From JASGKO01 sp049840595 (GTDB lineage Bacteria > Verrucomicrobiota > Verrucomicrobiia > Chthoniobacterales > Chthoniobacteraceae), in assembly GCA_049840595.1 (NCBI GenBank), contig JASGKO010000043.1, positions 186,001 through 250,000 of the forward strand: 64,000 nucleotides of DNA, read 5' to 3'. Both the position numbers and the translations under genes were made by a program. Shown piece by piece: positions 9,808 to 19,687 of this stretch; the first letter of the stretch is position 1, and each line of letters begins with the position of its first letter. The notes under the pieces are model-generated. The model did no database searches, was not told the DNA's origin, and saw only the letters and a program-made list of their open reading frames with translations.

Positions 9808-11519
9808 CCGTGGTACCTTGGAGTTGAGACGAGGCCGGGCATGCGGGGCGCGACCGAGGAGACAAAGAAAAAGCCAGCGCTCGATGAGGAGCGAACCAAA
9901 GGCGAGCACAAAGCAGATCGCCGCGACGATCTGGGCGGACAGACCGTTGCCGGCCACGACCGCCGTGCCAACGAGCAGCGAGCCCAGGGCTAGAAGTGAC
10001 GCGGGTCAACGCGATCCTGCGCAGCTTCTTCCACTGGATACGCGCGGGAGCGTGCAGGGGATTCGCCGGATCCTGCAGGGCGCCGGTCATCAGGAGGAAA
10101 TCCCAGCCCGCGAGGAGAAACGCGAGAACCGCGCCGATCATCACCAGAACCGTGGCGGAGACGGAGGGCGCAGCGCCGAGGAGGTTGAAACGCTCGGCGA
10201 TGACCACCGAGGCAGCCAGCGCCCCAGCGCGAGCGTCGCCCCGAAGAACTTGGGAAAAGCAATGGAGGCGCGCCAGAATGGACGGGCGGTATCCACATAA
10301 ATCATTGCTGAACAAAGACACCCGCAAGCCCGGTGACGGCAGCGGCCAGAGCCATGGGCAGGGTGAGCGCGACCGGGGAAAGCGGCAGCGGCAGGTGATT
10401 CAAAATCGGCAGGAGTGGCGTGAGCAACGGCCAGCAGGCGCAAACCGTGAATGTCGCCTGGACCCCGGCAAACGCACCGAAGACGACAATCTCCCGGCTC
10501 ATCCAGGAAGTCCCGAGGCCGAGGAACGCACGCCACGCGCCGAAGGGACGCCCAAGGTGGAAGACGCTGACGCCGAGACCCAACTGGAGCGCCGTGAAGG
10601 AAGCCAGGGCGAGCCAGGGAACTGCCACGGCAAAGACCGGCGGAGAAACCAGCGGCAGCCCCGCCGCGACCACGCACAAGCCAGCGGCCAGTTGGGTAAG
10701 CAAAAGCATGCCGATCAACGGCTCGTGGGCGTGCTGGAGATGCAGGTCCATCGCGTCGGCCGATCGCGTGTTTTCCGGCATCTCACGGTGGGAGTTCGGG
10801 TAGGTGTAGGCGGTGGTGGGCTTGGTGTAGCTGGAGTCGAATGCCCCCGGCACCAGGCGGGAATCGGCCTGCGCGGTCGCGACGACCTCCTCTTTTTTCA
10901 CGATTCGAATCGAGATGGCCTGGGTGGGGCAGGCTTGCACGCAGGCGGGTGCCTCGCCAGCGCCAAGACGCCCGTAGCACATGTCGCACTTGCGCACGAT
11001 GCCGCGCTTTTTCGAATACTTCGGCACGTCGTACGGGCACTTCAGCACGCAGTACTGGCAGCCGATGCACTGGTCGTCGAGATGGCGGACGATGCCGGTC
11101 TCGGCATCCTTTTCGTAGGCGCGGACGGGGCAGCCATTCAGGCAGCCGGGGTCCACGCAATGGTGGCAGGCGGTGGTGACGGTCTGCTGGAAAGGCTCCT
11201 CCCAATCGCCGCCATAAACGACGCCGACGGTGCGCCAGATCTCATCCTCATCGAGGCCATTGAGGCTGTGGCAGGCGCTCACGCAGGCCTTGCAGCCGGT
11301 GCAGGCGTCGAGATTGACCGCAAAGGCAAACTGCTCCCCGGCCCCAGGCTTGGAAAGCGGGATGAGGTCTCGATAATAGCGGGCCTGGGCGGGCTCAGGA
11401 TCAAGCAGACCGGCTTCGTGACGCCGCGAAAAACGTTCCACAGCGGTAAGCGACCGCTGCTCTTCGAGCAGGTCGTCAATCAGCGTTCTTACGTTGGAAG
11501 TTGCCGCAGTGAGTTCCAT
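9804..11519 (-). CDS. DmsB-DmsC-like fusion: 4x[4Fe-4S] ferredoxin plus membrane anchor, several frame breaks
   Basis: The N-terminal half is an NrfC/DmsB-type electron-transfer subunit with four cysteine clusters: CTGCKACVSACHS, CHHCVDPGCLNGCP, CIGCQYCVLKCPY and CDMCY...CVQACP. After a linker it becomes a DmsC/NrfD-like multi-helix quinol-oxidising anchor (GMLLLTQLAAGLCVV, LPWLALASFTALQLGL and so on). The frame breaks near 10305, 10220, 9992 and 9870. Stitching the frames gives the expected order AMIYVDTARPFWRAS, FPKFFGATLALG, FLLAGWDFLLMTGAL, GNGLSAQIVAA, ERWLFF and VSSVAPRMPGL, ending in a TGA that overlaps the next gene's ATG. The ATG at 11519 (MELTAATSNVRTLIDDLL) is preferred to 11612 because the family starts close to LLEEQRSLTAVERFS. 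It would pass electrons from quinol to the nitrate-reductase-like subunit at 7601. Confidence 0.82.
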
Positions 11520-11746
11520 GGCTTCGAGGTCTCCGGGTGGTTCCGTGGTGGTCAAGGCTGCCCGGGGGCGCTTTGCCGCACTCCTTTTTCGGGCCGGGTG
11601 GGGTTTGCGCATTCGGTAGCGGCAGGCGGGTGAGGTCGGCGGAAAGCCGGGGCCGCAAGCCAGACTTGCGTGGTCCCGGCGCCGGGAGGCCGGGCAGGGA
11701 CTTCGCGTGGGTGGTCAGCAAGTGAAGAGCCGCGTTCATGGGAGCA
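11520..11746. other. 227-bp intercistronic gap with a long hairpin
   Basis: Between the diflavin reductase stop and the Fe-S fusion start lies a GC-rich spacer with a strong hairpin: left arm GCCGGGGCCGCAAG (11646-11659), loop CCAGA, right arm CTTGCGTGGTCCCGGC (11665-11680). No T-tract follows, so it is more likely a repeat or an mRNA-stability element than a terminator. A minus-strand reading frame from an ATG at 11738 crosses the spacer but has no convincing protein features. Confidence 0.5.
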
Positions 11747-13528
11747 TCAGTAAACGTCGCGTTGGTAGCGCTTGTCGTTCTTGAGCTTGGTGATGTACTC
11801 GGAAGCTGCTTCGGGCGTAAGGCCGCCGGCAGTTTCGCAGACTTTGTGCAGGGCGGCATCCACATCCTTCGCCATCCGGCTGGCGTCGCCGCAGACGTAG
11901 AAGTGCGCGCCCTGTTCGAGCCATTTCCAGAGCTCGGCGGCTTCCTCCAGCATGCGGGTCTGCACGTAGATTTTCTCCATCTGGTCGCGGGAGAAGGCGG
12001 TGCTCAGTTTCGTGAGGAAGCCATCGACCATCATCGCGTCCAACTCGTCCTGGTAGTAGAAATCGGTCGCGGCGCGCTGGTCGCCGAAGAAGAGCCAGTT
12101 GCCGCCCTTGGCCCCGGTCGCCTTCCGATCATGGAGGAAGGCGCGGAACGGCGCGACGCCGGTACCCGGCCCGACCATGATGATGGGCACCTCGCCATTT
12201 TGCGGGAGGCGGAAGCTGTGCGACTCCTGGATGAAGACGGGCACCGCGCCATCGGCACGGTCGGCGAGGAAGGTGGAGCAGATGCCCTTGCGCTTCCGGC
12301 CGAAGCTCTCGTAGCGCACGGCGGCCACGGTGAGATGCACGTGGCCGGGGAAGGCATTGATGCTTGACGAGATCGAGTAAAGGCGTGCCTGGAGCTTCTT
12401 GAGATGGCTCACGAACTCGGGCGGCGTAAATTTCACCGAAGCGTAGTCGAGGAGCAGATCAATGATTTCGCGGCCCCAGAGGTAGTGGCCAAGCGCTTCC
12501 TTCGCGGACGGGATGAGGAGATCGGCCAGCGTCTTGTCGGTGCTGCGCTCGGCGATGGCCTTGAGGAGCGTGGCTGGCACCTTGGTGATGTCGTACTCCT
12601 TGAGCAGGGCCTCGCGGATCGGGGCCTCACCTTCCTCGGAAAGCGGAACGGGTTCGTCGCCGGTGAAGCCGAGGGCCGCGAGCAGATCGGCCACGTATTC
12701 CGGGCAGTTCTGCGGCAGCACGCCCAGGGCATCACCGACGACGTAATGGAGGCCGGAGCCTTCGAGGGAAATTTCGTAATGGCGCACTTCCTTGGCGGAG
12801 CCTTCGCCGTTGAGCTTGCGGTTGGCGACCAGTTTCGCCGGGAAGGGATTTTTGCGCGACCAGCCTTCGAATTCCGCGGCCTCCGCCGGAGCGGGCAGCG
12901 CGGCACCGTTGCCATTGAGCGGCGCGGGCGCACTTTTGGCGACAGTTTCGAGCACGGCGAAGACGCCCTCCTGCCAGGTGCCGGCCGGTTCGTCGTAGTC
13001 CACGTTGCAATCCACCCGCTCGTAGAGCCGCTTCGCGCCGAGGGCTTCGAGGCGGACATCGAGATCCTTCCCGCACTGGCAGAATTTTTCGTAGTTCGTA
13101 TCGCCGAGCGCGAGGATGGAATAGCTGAGATTTTCCAGACGCGGATGAGCGGGGTTGTGCAGATCGGCGTGAAATTTCTTTGCGCTGGCGGGCGGCTCGC
13201 CATCGCCGAAGGTGCTGGTGACAATGAGTGCGAAGCTTTCCCCGGTAAGCGCGGCGGCGGTGAATTTGTCGAGCGACATGGCCTTGGAGTCGTAGCCTTT
13301 GCCGTTGAGCGTCTTGGCGATCTTCTTGGAAAGCGATTCCGAGTTGCCGCTTTCGGAACCGAAGAGCACGTTCACACGGACCTTCGCCGGAGCCGGAGCG
13401 GCGGCCTGTGTCCCGCCGGAAAACATGCCGGCCAGGAAGCCATTGAGCCACGCGCGCTGGGAGGGCGTGAACGGCGCGTTGTCGGGAATATAGGGAATGC
13501 TGGGAGCGATGGTGAGCTGGTGGTTCAT
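11747..13528 (-). CDS. CysJ-type diflavin reductase, probable electron donor to NirA
   Basis: A 593-residue NADPH-dependent diflavin reductase: flavodoxin domain (VLFGSESGNSESLSKKIAKTL at about 55-75, STFGDGEPP, LALGDTNYEKFC), linker, FAD domain with the RLYSISSS motif, and NAD(P)-binding domain with GPGTGVAPFRAF and FFGDQ, ending in the aromatic RDVY. It resembles sulfite reductase alpha subunits, but it sits 6 bp after nirA in a nitrate operon, so it most likely feeds electrons to nitrite reductase in place of ferredoxin. Residues 19-34 (PFTPSQRAWLNGFLAG) resemble residues 10-25 of NirA, a possible shared docking segment. Confidence 0.9.
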   Translation of the reverse strand: MNHQLTIAPSIPYIPDNAPFTPSQRAWLNGFLAGMFSGGTQAAAPAPAKVRVNVLFGSESGNSESLSKKIAKTLNGKGYDSKAMSLDKFTAAALTGESFALIVTSTFGDGEPPASAKKFHADLHNPAHPRLENLSYSILALGDTNYEKFCQCGKDLDVRLEALGAKRLYERVDCNVDYDEPAGTWQEGVFAVLETVAKSAPAPLNGNGAALPAPAEAAEFEGWSRKNPFPAKLVANRKLNGEGSAKEVRHYEISLEGSGLHYVVGDALGVLPQNCPEYVADLLAALGFTGDEPVPLSEEGEAPIREALLKEYDITKVPATLLKAIAERSTDKTLADLLIPSAKEALGHYLWGREIIDLLLDYASVKFTPPEFVSHLKKLQARLYSISSSINAFPGHVHLTVAAVRYESFGRKRKGICSTFLADRADGAVPVFIQESHSFRLPQNGEVPIIMVGPGTGVAPFRAFLHDRKATGAKGGNWLFFGDQRAATDFYYQDELDAMMVDGFLTKLSTAFSRDQMEKIYVQTRMLEEAAELWKWLEQGAHFYVCGDASRMAKDVDAALHKVCETAGGLTPEAASEYITKLKNDKRYQRDVY

Positions 13529-13534
13529 ACGCGA

Positions 13535-15310
13535 TTAGGAAAAGAGTTCCTGCAAGGTTTTGAGGTCATGACGACCGGTGAAGTCGGTGAAAGTTTCGTT
13601 GCGATTGCGCTTCTCGAGATAGACGCGGAGCACTTTTTCGAGGAGCGGCGGGAGCTCGTCGAACGGGATGCCGGTGAAGACCTGGCGACCGATCGTCTTG
13701 TCGCCGACGCAGCGCCCACCAAGGACGACATGGTAACCCTCGACCGCCACGCCGGACCGGGTGACGGAGGCACCCTGGAGGCCGATGTCGCCAATGTAGT
13801 GCTGGGCGCAGGAGTTCGGGCAACCGGTGAGGTGGATGTTGATGGGCAGGTCGAGCTGAAGCTTTTTCTCCAACTGGCGCGCCAGTTCCACAGCGTGCTC
13901 CTTGGTGTGGGCGGCGGCAAATTTGCAGCCACTGGCCCCGGTGCAAGCCACGAGACCGCCCGTGATGCTGCTGGCGGTGTGGTGGAAGCCCATGCGGATG
14001 ACGTTGCGCTTCATCGTCTCCACCATGCTGTCGGGGATGTTGGGAATGATGAGATTCTGCCAGACGGTGAGACGGATCTCGCCGGTACCGTAGTTTTTCG
14101 CGAGCTCGGCGATGCGGTGCATTTGTTTCACCTTCATGCGGCCGACCGGGATGACGACGCCGAGGTAGTTCAGCCCGCGCTGCTTCTGCTTCCACACGCC
14201 GATGTGGCCGTGGTCAATCGGCGGCTGCGGGCGAATGCACTTGTCCTCGGCCAGCCGGATGATGGGGAAGGCGAGCTTCTTCTCGGTCTCCTCAATGAAT
14301 TTCGGGATGCCCCATTTATCCACCAGGTATTTGAGCCGCGCCTTCTTGCGATTGGTGCGGTCGCCATTTTCGTTGAAGACCCGGACCATCGCGGCCGCCA
14401 CGGCCACGCAATCCTCGGGGCGGATGATGATGCCGGAGTCGCTGGCGAATTGCTTGTGGCCGGTGATGCCGCAAAGCTCGACGCGGAAGTAGATGCCGGG
14501 CTCGATGCCGTGGCCCTCGGGGACTTTGACGGCGAGGAAGGCGATATCGTTCGTATCCGCCGCGACGCAGATCGCGCCGCCGCCATCGAAGGCGATGTTG
14601 AACTTGCGCGGCAGGCCATACATGTCGCGGTTGTTGAGGATGTAATGGTGAATGGCCTTGGCGTAGGGGCGGGTGTCGATCAACTCGGTGAGATCGATTC
14701 CCGCGGTAGGCGAGGCGGTGACGTTGCGGATGTTATCCGCGCCGGAGCCGCGGGCGGTAAGGCCGATCTCCTGCAAGCGGAGGAGCACCTTGACCATGTT
14801 GCGTGGGGCGATCTCGCGGATCTGGAGATTCGCGCGCGTGGTCACGTCGGCATAGCCGCCGCCCCATTGCTCGGCGATCTCGGCGAGGCCATCCAGCTGC
14901 ACCGAGGAGAGTTCGCCCGCCGGAATGCGGCAGCGGAGCATGAGCGATTCCTGCACCGGGCCGACGTAGAAGAGGCCGTGGAAGCGGAAAAAGAAATTGT
15001 CCTTCTTATCGGGCAGCTTGTCGGTCCTGGCGTGCTCGAGCAGGCGGTCCCACACATCAAGACCGTTCTGCTCGAGCTTCCAGATTTCCTGTTCGTTTAA
15101 CTCAGAGACAGGAGTCCCAAACACCAGTTCCTCGGCCTGCGCGGCGGCCAGGTTCTCCATGCCCTCGCCGGGCTGCGAGGTAATGAGTCCACCCGGGGTA
15201 TGCCCGACAAACGGCGAGCTGACCCGGTATTGCACCCCGGCAAAGAAGCCCTGCAGGTATTCCTTTTGTTGCGGATCGAATGGGATGTCAGCGATGGTTT
15301 CCGGGTTCAT
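13535..15310 (-). CDS. nirA: Ferredoxin-nitrite reductase NirA (siroheme/4Fe-4S)
   Basis: A 591-residue assimilatory nitrite/sulfite reductase that reduces nitrite to ammonium. The cluster and siroheme-binding cysteines are in CTGASGCKFA and TGCPNSCAQHYIGDIGL. Two pseudo-symmetric repeats carry the usual TTRANLQIREI and RLTVWQNLIIPNI strands. Basic residues for oxyanion binding are present around TTRAN and the KQ...R segments. It starts 19 bp after the kinase-phosphatase stop and is followed after 6 bp by the diflavin reductase, so the three are almost certainly co-transcribed. I cannot exclude sulfite reductase activity from sequence alone; the nitrate neighbours favour nitrite. Confidence 0.93.
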   Translation of the reverse strand: MNPETIADIPFDPQQKEYLQGFFAGVQYRVSSPFVGHTPGGLITSQPGEGMENLAAAQAEELVFGTPVSELNEQEIWKLEQNGLDVWDRLLEHARTDKLPDKKDNFFFRFHGLFYVGPVQESLMLRCRIPAGELSSVQLDGLAEIAEQWGGGYADVTTRANLQIREIAPRNMVKVLLRLQEIGLTARGSGADNIRNVTASPTAGIDLTELIDTRPYAKAIHHYILNNRDMYGLPRKFNIAFDGGGAICVAADTNDIAFLAVKVPEGHGIEPGIYFRVELCGITGHKQFASDSGIIIRPEDCVAVAAAMVRVFNENGDRTNRKKARLKYLVDKWGIPKFIEETEKKLAFPIIRLAEDKCIRPQPPIDHGHIGVWKQKQRGLNYLGVVIPVGRMKVKQMHRIAELAKNYGTGEIRLTVWQNLIIPNIPDSMVETMKRNVIRMGFHHTASSITGGLVACTGASGCKFAAAHTKEHAVELARQLEKKLQLDLPINIHLTGCPNSCAQHYIGDIGLQGASVTRSGVAVEGYHVVLGGRCVGDKTIGRQVFTGIPFDELPPLLEKVLRVYLEKRNRNETFTDFTGRHDLKTLQELFS

Positions 15311-15329
15311 AAACGACTTGCATGGCGGG

Positions 15330-16946
15330 TTACAGGAGGTGGCAGAGGAAAATGGTTAAGAGAATGGCGAGCAGGAGGTAAAAACCGGCGCGATAGAAGA
15401 CGAGGGCGCCGCTGGCACTCCTGCCGCGAAAATGGAAGGGCTCGACGGCCTCGGGATGCTGCAGATCGAAAAGCAGCTCGGAGAAGCCGTTGTAACGGGC
15501 CTCCGGCGTAATTGAGAGCGCGCGCATGATGACGGCATCGAGCCAGGGCGGGACGTGCGGGTTCCAATGCGTGGTGCGATGCGGCGGGCGGAAATGCGGG
15601 GTCTGAAACCGCTCGATCTCGCCGTAGGGCAGGCGACGGGTGAGCGCCTCGTAGAGCGTGACGCCGAGAGCAAAAATCTCCGTGCGCTCGGTGGCGGGCG
15701 CATCGCCGAAACGCTCGGGCGCGAGATAGCTGGCGGTGCCGGCGCGGGGATGGATGGTGAAAATCTCCATCGCGGTACCGAGATCGAGCAGCTTGAATTC
15801 CAGCGCGTCGCCATCCTTGAACGCGAGCAGGTTCTCGGGCTTGACGTCGCCATGGATGAGGCCGAGCCCGGCGAGTTCCTGCCCGGCCTGGCAGAGGAAA
15901 ATCGCGAGGGCGACCGCCTCCTCGACCGCAAGGGCGCGCTGCTTGAGCACGATATTGAGCGGTGGGGCCTCGACAAACTCCATGACGTAGTAGTTCCACT
16001 GCGAATCCACCGGCACCCGCGCGGCGGGAAAAAATCGCCCGCTCATGCGGACGGCATTGAAGACCTCGCGCTGGAAGAGCCGGGCGTGCTCCTCGCTCCC
16101 CGCGGCTTCGCGCGGGGCAAACTTGAGGATGAAGCGCGCGCCTTCCTTCGTGGCGAGCCACACCCGGTCGTCGTTCTGAAACGAACGCTGGAGCAGATAG
16201 CCATCGATTTCCTCGCCCTTGTGCAACTGGGGCGGGACCAGCTTGGGCTGGGCGGTGAAGGACTCGACGCTGGCGTCGAGCACGTCGATGATGATCGCGC
16301 TCATGTCGTCGTCGGTTTCCGTCGTCGCTTTTTCGCGGGCGGCCTGCACGAGCGTGCGGGCGCTCGGGCGCTGGCGCAGCAGGCTCTTGAGCGTTTCCTC
16401 GTCGAGATGATTGCTCACGCCATCGGAGCAGAGCAGGAGTAGATCGGCGGTATGGAGCCGGGCCTCGAAATGGTGCGGCTCGAGCTCCGGCGCAAGGCCC
16501 ACGGCCTGCCCGAGCGCGTGCGGCACATGGTGGAGCACATGATCGTGCGAAAGCTGTTCCAGCGTTTCGTCGCGCCAGAGATACACCCGGGAATCGCCGA
16601 CATTGATCCCGTAGAGATGCCCTTCCTCCAGCACGGCTGCCGCCAGCGTGGCGACCATTTCCGGGGCCTGGTAGCGGTTGAGCGATTCGGCGTGCAGGTT
16701 CTGGTTAATGCGCTGGGTGAACTCATCGAGCGCCCGCCGCGGGCTCCATGACCGCGGACGGGCGACGTAATGATGAATGAGGGAATTGACGATGCGACCG
16801 GAGGCTTCGCGCGCCGCCTGCGCCGAGCCCACGCCATCGGAAAGCGCCGCGACCACACTGCCGCCCCAGGCCCGGCCTGCGAAGGAATCTTCGGAGGCAG
16901 GCTTTCCGGCTCGGGCCAGGCCGTGGGTGGTCATGCGCACTTTCAT
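15330..16946 (-). CDS. Bifunctional PP2C phosphatase / Ser-Thr protein kinase with C-terminal membrane anchor
   Basis: Residues 1-230 form a PP2C phosphatase with its metal-binding aspartates (SDGVGSA, GDSRVYL, CSDGVSNH, TDDDMSAIIID). Residues 250-510 form an eukaryotic-like kinase: FILKFAPRE lysine strand, HGDVKPENLL catalytic loop, DLG in place of DFG, and SYLAPERF for APE. The last ~20 residues are hydrophobic (FYLLLAILLTIFLCHLL), a tail anchor facing the cytoplasm. It is placed between the nitrate transporter (12 bp) and nirA (19 bp). Homologous fusions are known beside nitrate assimilation genes in other bacteria, so it is a candidate post-translational regulator of uptake or reduction; its substrate is unknown. 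Confidence 0.9.
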   Translation of the reverse strand: MKVRMTTHGLARAGKPASEDSFAGRAWGGSVVAALSDGVGSAQAAREASGRIVNSLIHHYVARPRSWSPRRALDEFTQRINQNLHAESLNRYQAPEMVATLAAAVLEEGHLYGINVGDSRVYLWRDETLEQLSHDHVLHHVPHALGQAVGLAPELEPHHFEARLHTADLLLLCSDGVSNHLDEETLKSLLRQRPSARTLVQAAREKATTETDDDMSAIIIDVLDASVESFTAQPKLVPPQLHKGEEIDGYLLQRSFQNDDRVWLATKEGARFILKFAPREAAGSEEHARLFQREVFNAVRMSGRFFPAARVPVDSQWNYYVMEFVEAPPLNIVLKQRALAVEEAVALAIFLCQAGQELAGLGLIHGDVKPENLLAFKDGDALEFKLLDLGTAMEIFTIHPRAGTASYLAPERFGDAPATERTEIFALGVTLYEALTRRLPYGEIERFQTPHFRPPHRTTHWNPHVPPWLDAVIMRALSITPEARYNGFSELLFDLQHPEAVEPFHFRGRSASGALVFYRAGFYLLLAILLTIFLCHLL

Positions 16947-16958
16947 TCCCTCAAGATA

Positions 16959-18165
16959 CTAGATGCGGGCTCCGGCAACGGCGCCCCAAGTGGTGCGCCA
17001 GCGGGTCTTCACCAGGGTAAGGCCGACGAGGGCGACCACGCACAGACCGGCGAAGGCGTAGAAGCCGGCGGAATAGGAACCGGTGGTCTGCTTGAAGTAG
17101 CCGAGCGAGGCAGCGAGGTAGAAACCACCCACGCCACCAGCGGCACCGACGAGACCGGTCATGACGCCGATGTCCTTGGCAAAGCGCTGCGGGAGCAACT
17201 GGAAGACCGCGCCGTTGCCCATGCCGAGCGCCGCGGAGGCCAGCATCAGCGTGGCCACGTTGAAATTAAGCACATGGAAGAAGCCGGTCACCACCAGCGC
17301 GGTCGCGCCGACGATGTAGAAGAAGTAGAGCGAACGAATGCCGCCGGTGCGGTCGGCAATCGCGCCGCCAACCGGACGGAGCAACGCGCCAGTACCCGGT
17401 GCAGAGCGCCGCAAAGTCACCCGCTTGAACCGGCGTGAGCTTGTACTCGCCCTTGAAGAAAAGCACGTAGGAGGTGGCCAGACCGACGAAGCCACCGAAG
17501 GTGATGAGATAATAGAAGCAGAACCAGTAGGCATCCTTGTCCTTCAACAAGGTGAAGTAGTCGCCGAAGGTTTTCTTCTTCACGGTGACGGAGGCTTCCT
17601 TTGAAAAAAGGAGATAGGCGAGCAACACCAGCACGGTCGGAATCAGGGCCACGCCGAAGACGTTTTGCCACCCGATCGAGGCCGCGATGCGCGGCGCGAA
17701 CAGCGCGTCAATGACGGTGCCGATGTTTCCCGCACCAGCGAGCCCCATCACGACGCCTTGCAAATGTGGCGGATACCAGCGGCCCGCCTGCGGAAGCGCC
17801 ACCGCAAAGCTTGCCCCACCGAAGCCAAGGATAAAGCCCATCAGCAGCGTCGCATGAAGATCCTTCAAGCCCACCAACCAGGCAAAGGTGAGGCCGGCAA
17901 TGACGATGAGCTGGGCGATAATGCCCGTGGTCTTGGCTCCAATGCGATCCACCGTCACGCCGAGCACGATGCGCAGGAAAGCGCCGGCGAGCGTGGGGGT
18001 GGCCACCATGAGGCCTTTTTGTGCGGCATCGAGATGCAGGGCTTCGCCGATCTGCGCCCCGAGCGGGCCCAGCAGGGTCCAGACCATGAAGCTGACGTCG
18101 AAGTAGAGAAACGCGGTAAGCAGGGTGGGCCAGTGGCCGCTGCTTTTAAGTTCAGATAGTTTCAT
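16959..18165 (-). CDS. narK: NarK/NasA-type MFS nitrate/nitrite transporter, one frame break
   Basis: A 12-helix major facilitator with NarK features: LGVTVDRIGAKTTG after helix 2, GFILGFGGASFAVALPQAGRWYPP (nitrate signature with conserved Gly and Arg) and, in the second half, GMGNGAVFQLLPQRF and GLVGAAGGVGGFYLA (second nitrate signature). The frame breaks at about 17400. Removing one G from GGG gives AALCTGTGALLRPVGGAIADRTGG, the family's conserved loop, and the C-terminal half then runs to the stop at 16959. The ATG at 18165 (MKLSELKSSGHWPTL) is chosen over an upstream in-frame start because it sits at the usual family start. It imports nitrate across the inner membrane. Confidence 0.9.
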
Positions 18166-18242
18166 AGAAGAAGAGAGCGATGTTTTGCTGAGCGGCCCGG
18201 CGCCCCACAAGACGCCGGGCCACAGTTTGAGGTAGGGAGGGG

Positions 18243-19677
18243 TTAGAACTTGAGCATCAGGTCCACCTGAAGCACCTGGACGTTGTTCCCGTTGGCGATC
18301 TTTTGATCAATCGTGGCCGCTTCGCCTTCATACATGTCCTTGCGCAGATTCCACGCATACATGTAGCAGACCGAACCGGTGAAGGCGTCGGTGAAGTTGT
18401 AGGTAAAGCCCGCCTTTACGCCCTGGGTATTCAGGACGCCGAGCGCGAAATCCGAGTCGTTCAGATTCGGGTCCACCGCATCAATCCCCGTCTGGCGGAA
18501 GTTCGCATTGAAGGAGAGGTCGCCCGCCTTCTTGTTCTGCCCGACCATGACCCCGGCGAGCCAGGCGATGTCGTCCTGGGTCTTGTGGTCAAGACGGACG
18601 GTGGTCACGCCCTCGCTCGTGTAGGGTTTGTAGAGGTAGTAGAGATCCGAAGCGCGCCCGTGGCCCTGGGTGTTGTAGGCGAAGTCCCAGTAGAACTTCG
18701 TCGGGATGCCCATGACCTTGAAGCTGATGTCGCCGGGAGCGGTGAGGATCGAGAGCTTGCGGCTCGCGCCAGAGACAATCGCGGAGTCCTGGAAGGACAC
18801 GCTGTTGTCAAAGCCGGTGAGGCTCGCGGCATTGTAGAGATAGGCGGACGGCGCGAAGGTCACCTTGGCCGGACCGAAGTCGTAGGTGCCGAGGATCTGC
18901 TCGCCAAAGATGTAGGCATCAGTCTTCGAATCGCTATCGCTGTTATACTCGTTGTTGTCGCTGTAGTAGAACTGGCCGAAATTCAGCGCCAGCGTCCACT
19001 TCGGCTTGGTCTCCACCGTGCTCGTCACGACGCTCTTGCCATCCTTGGAGAGACCCTTGTCCTCCACGGTGCTCGAACCGCCGAAAAACTTGTCGATGCT
19101 GATCGTTTCCACCAGGCCCGCCGGGCGGATATCCGGGTCCCACACCAGATCGGTGGTGTAGAACGGATTGTCCTGCTTACCAACCTTGGCCACGAACCAA
19201 TCGGCGGGTTTCCACCCGATGAAGGCGCGGTTGATGTAGATGCTGGAGTTGGTGAAGCCGTTGTCAAACGTCTGCATATTGCCGTCCGACACGTGGCCGG
19301 TCGCCAGGGTCACGCCGCCGAAGAAGGTACGGCCCGACCTGGAAATCCGCGTTCAACCGCAGACGATAGCGCCAGCGCGAGGTCTGGTAGTTATTGCCAG
19401 GGTTGGCAGCCTGCAGTTCCTGGTTCTGGTATTGGTAGCGGAGCTTGAAGTCGCCGCCGAGCGTCATGGAGGTGACGGCGTCGGTGAGCTTGAGCTTGGC
19501 GAGCGAACTGTCGGCCTGCTGGCTGTCGAGTTCGCTCCGAACGCCGTCGGCGTCTTTTTCGGTGATGACCTTCTTTTTGACGAGAAGGTCGAGCAGCGCG
19601 CTGTTGTCTTCTGCCATGGCAAAGCTGCCAGTCAGCGCGAGCGCGAGGGTGATGGCCCAGGTCTTGGGTGTAATCAT
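18243..19677 (-). CDS. Outer-membrane putative porin, one frame break
   Basis: A signal peptide (ALALTGSFAMA, then EDNSALL) is followed by an N-terminal segment LLVKKKVITEKDADGVRSEL found in PVC and proteobacterial 'putative porins'. A long series of amphipathic strands follows, ending LQVDLMLKF with the terminal Phe typical of outer-membrane barrels. The frame breaks near 19329: dropping one base gives GPTFFGGVTLATGHVSDGN and joins the two parts into about 478 residues. It lies 10 bp after the nitrate-binding protein gene and 77 bp before narK, so it probably admits nitrate to the periplasm. Pore specificity cannot be read from sequence. Confidence 0.85.
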
Positions 19678-19687
19678 AGTGTGGTGA

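Noticed and set aside
7604..10300. Long plus-strand open frame opposite the nitrate reductase
   Set aside because: Antisense shadow created by high GC; the minus strand carries the conserved motifs.
7601..10327. One 908-residue protein combining membrane and molybdopterin parts
   Set aside because: The first ~170 residues are the end of the DmsC-like gene in mixed frames; the reductase begins at 9807.
12404..15100. Long plus-strand open frame opposite nirA and the diflavin reductase
   Set aside because: It is the antisense shadow of two clear GC-rich genes and its translation has no domain or normal composition.
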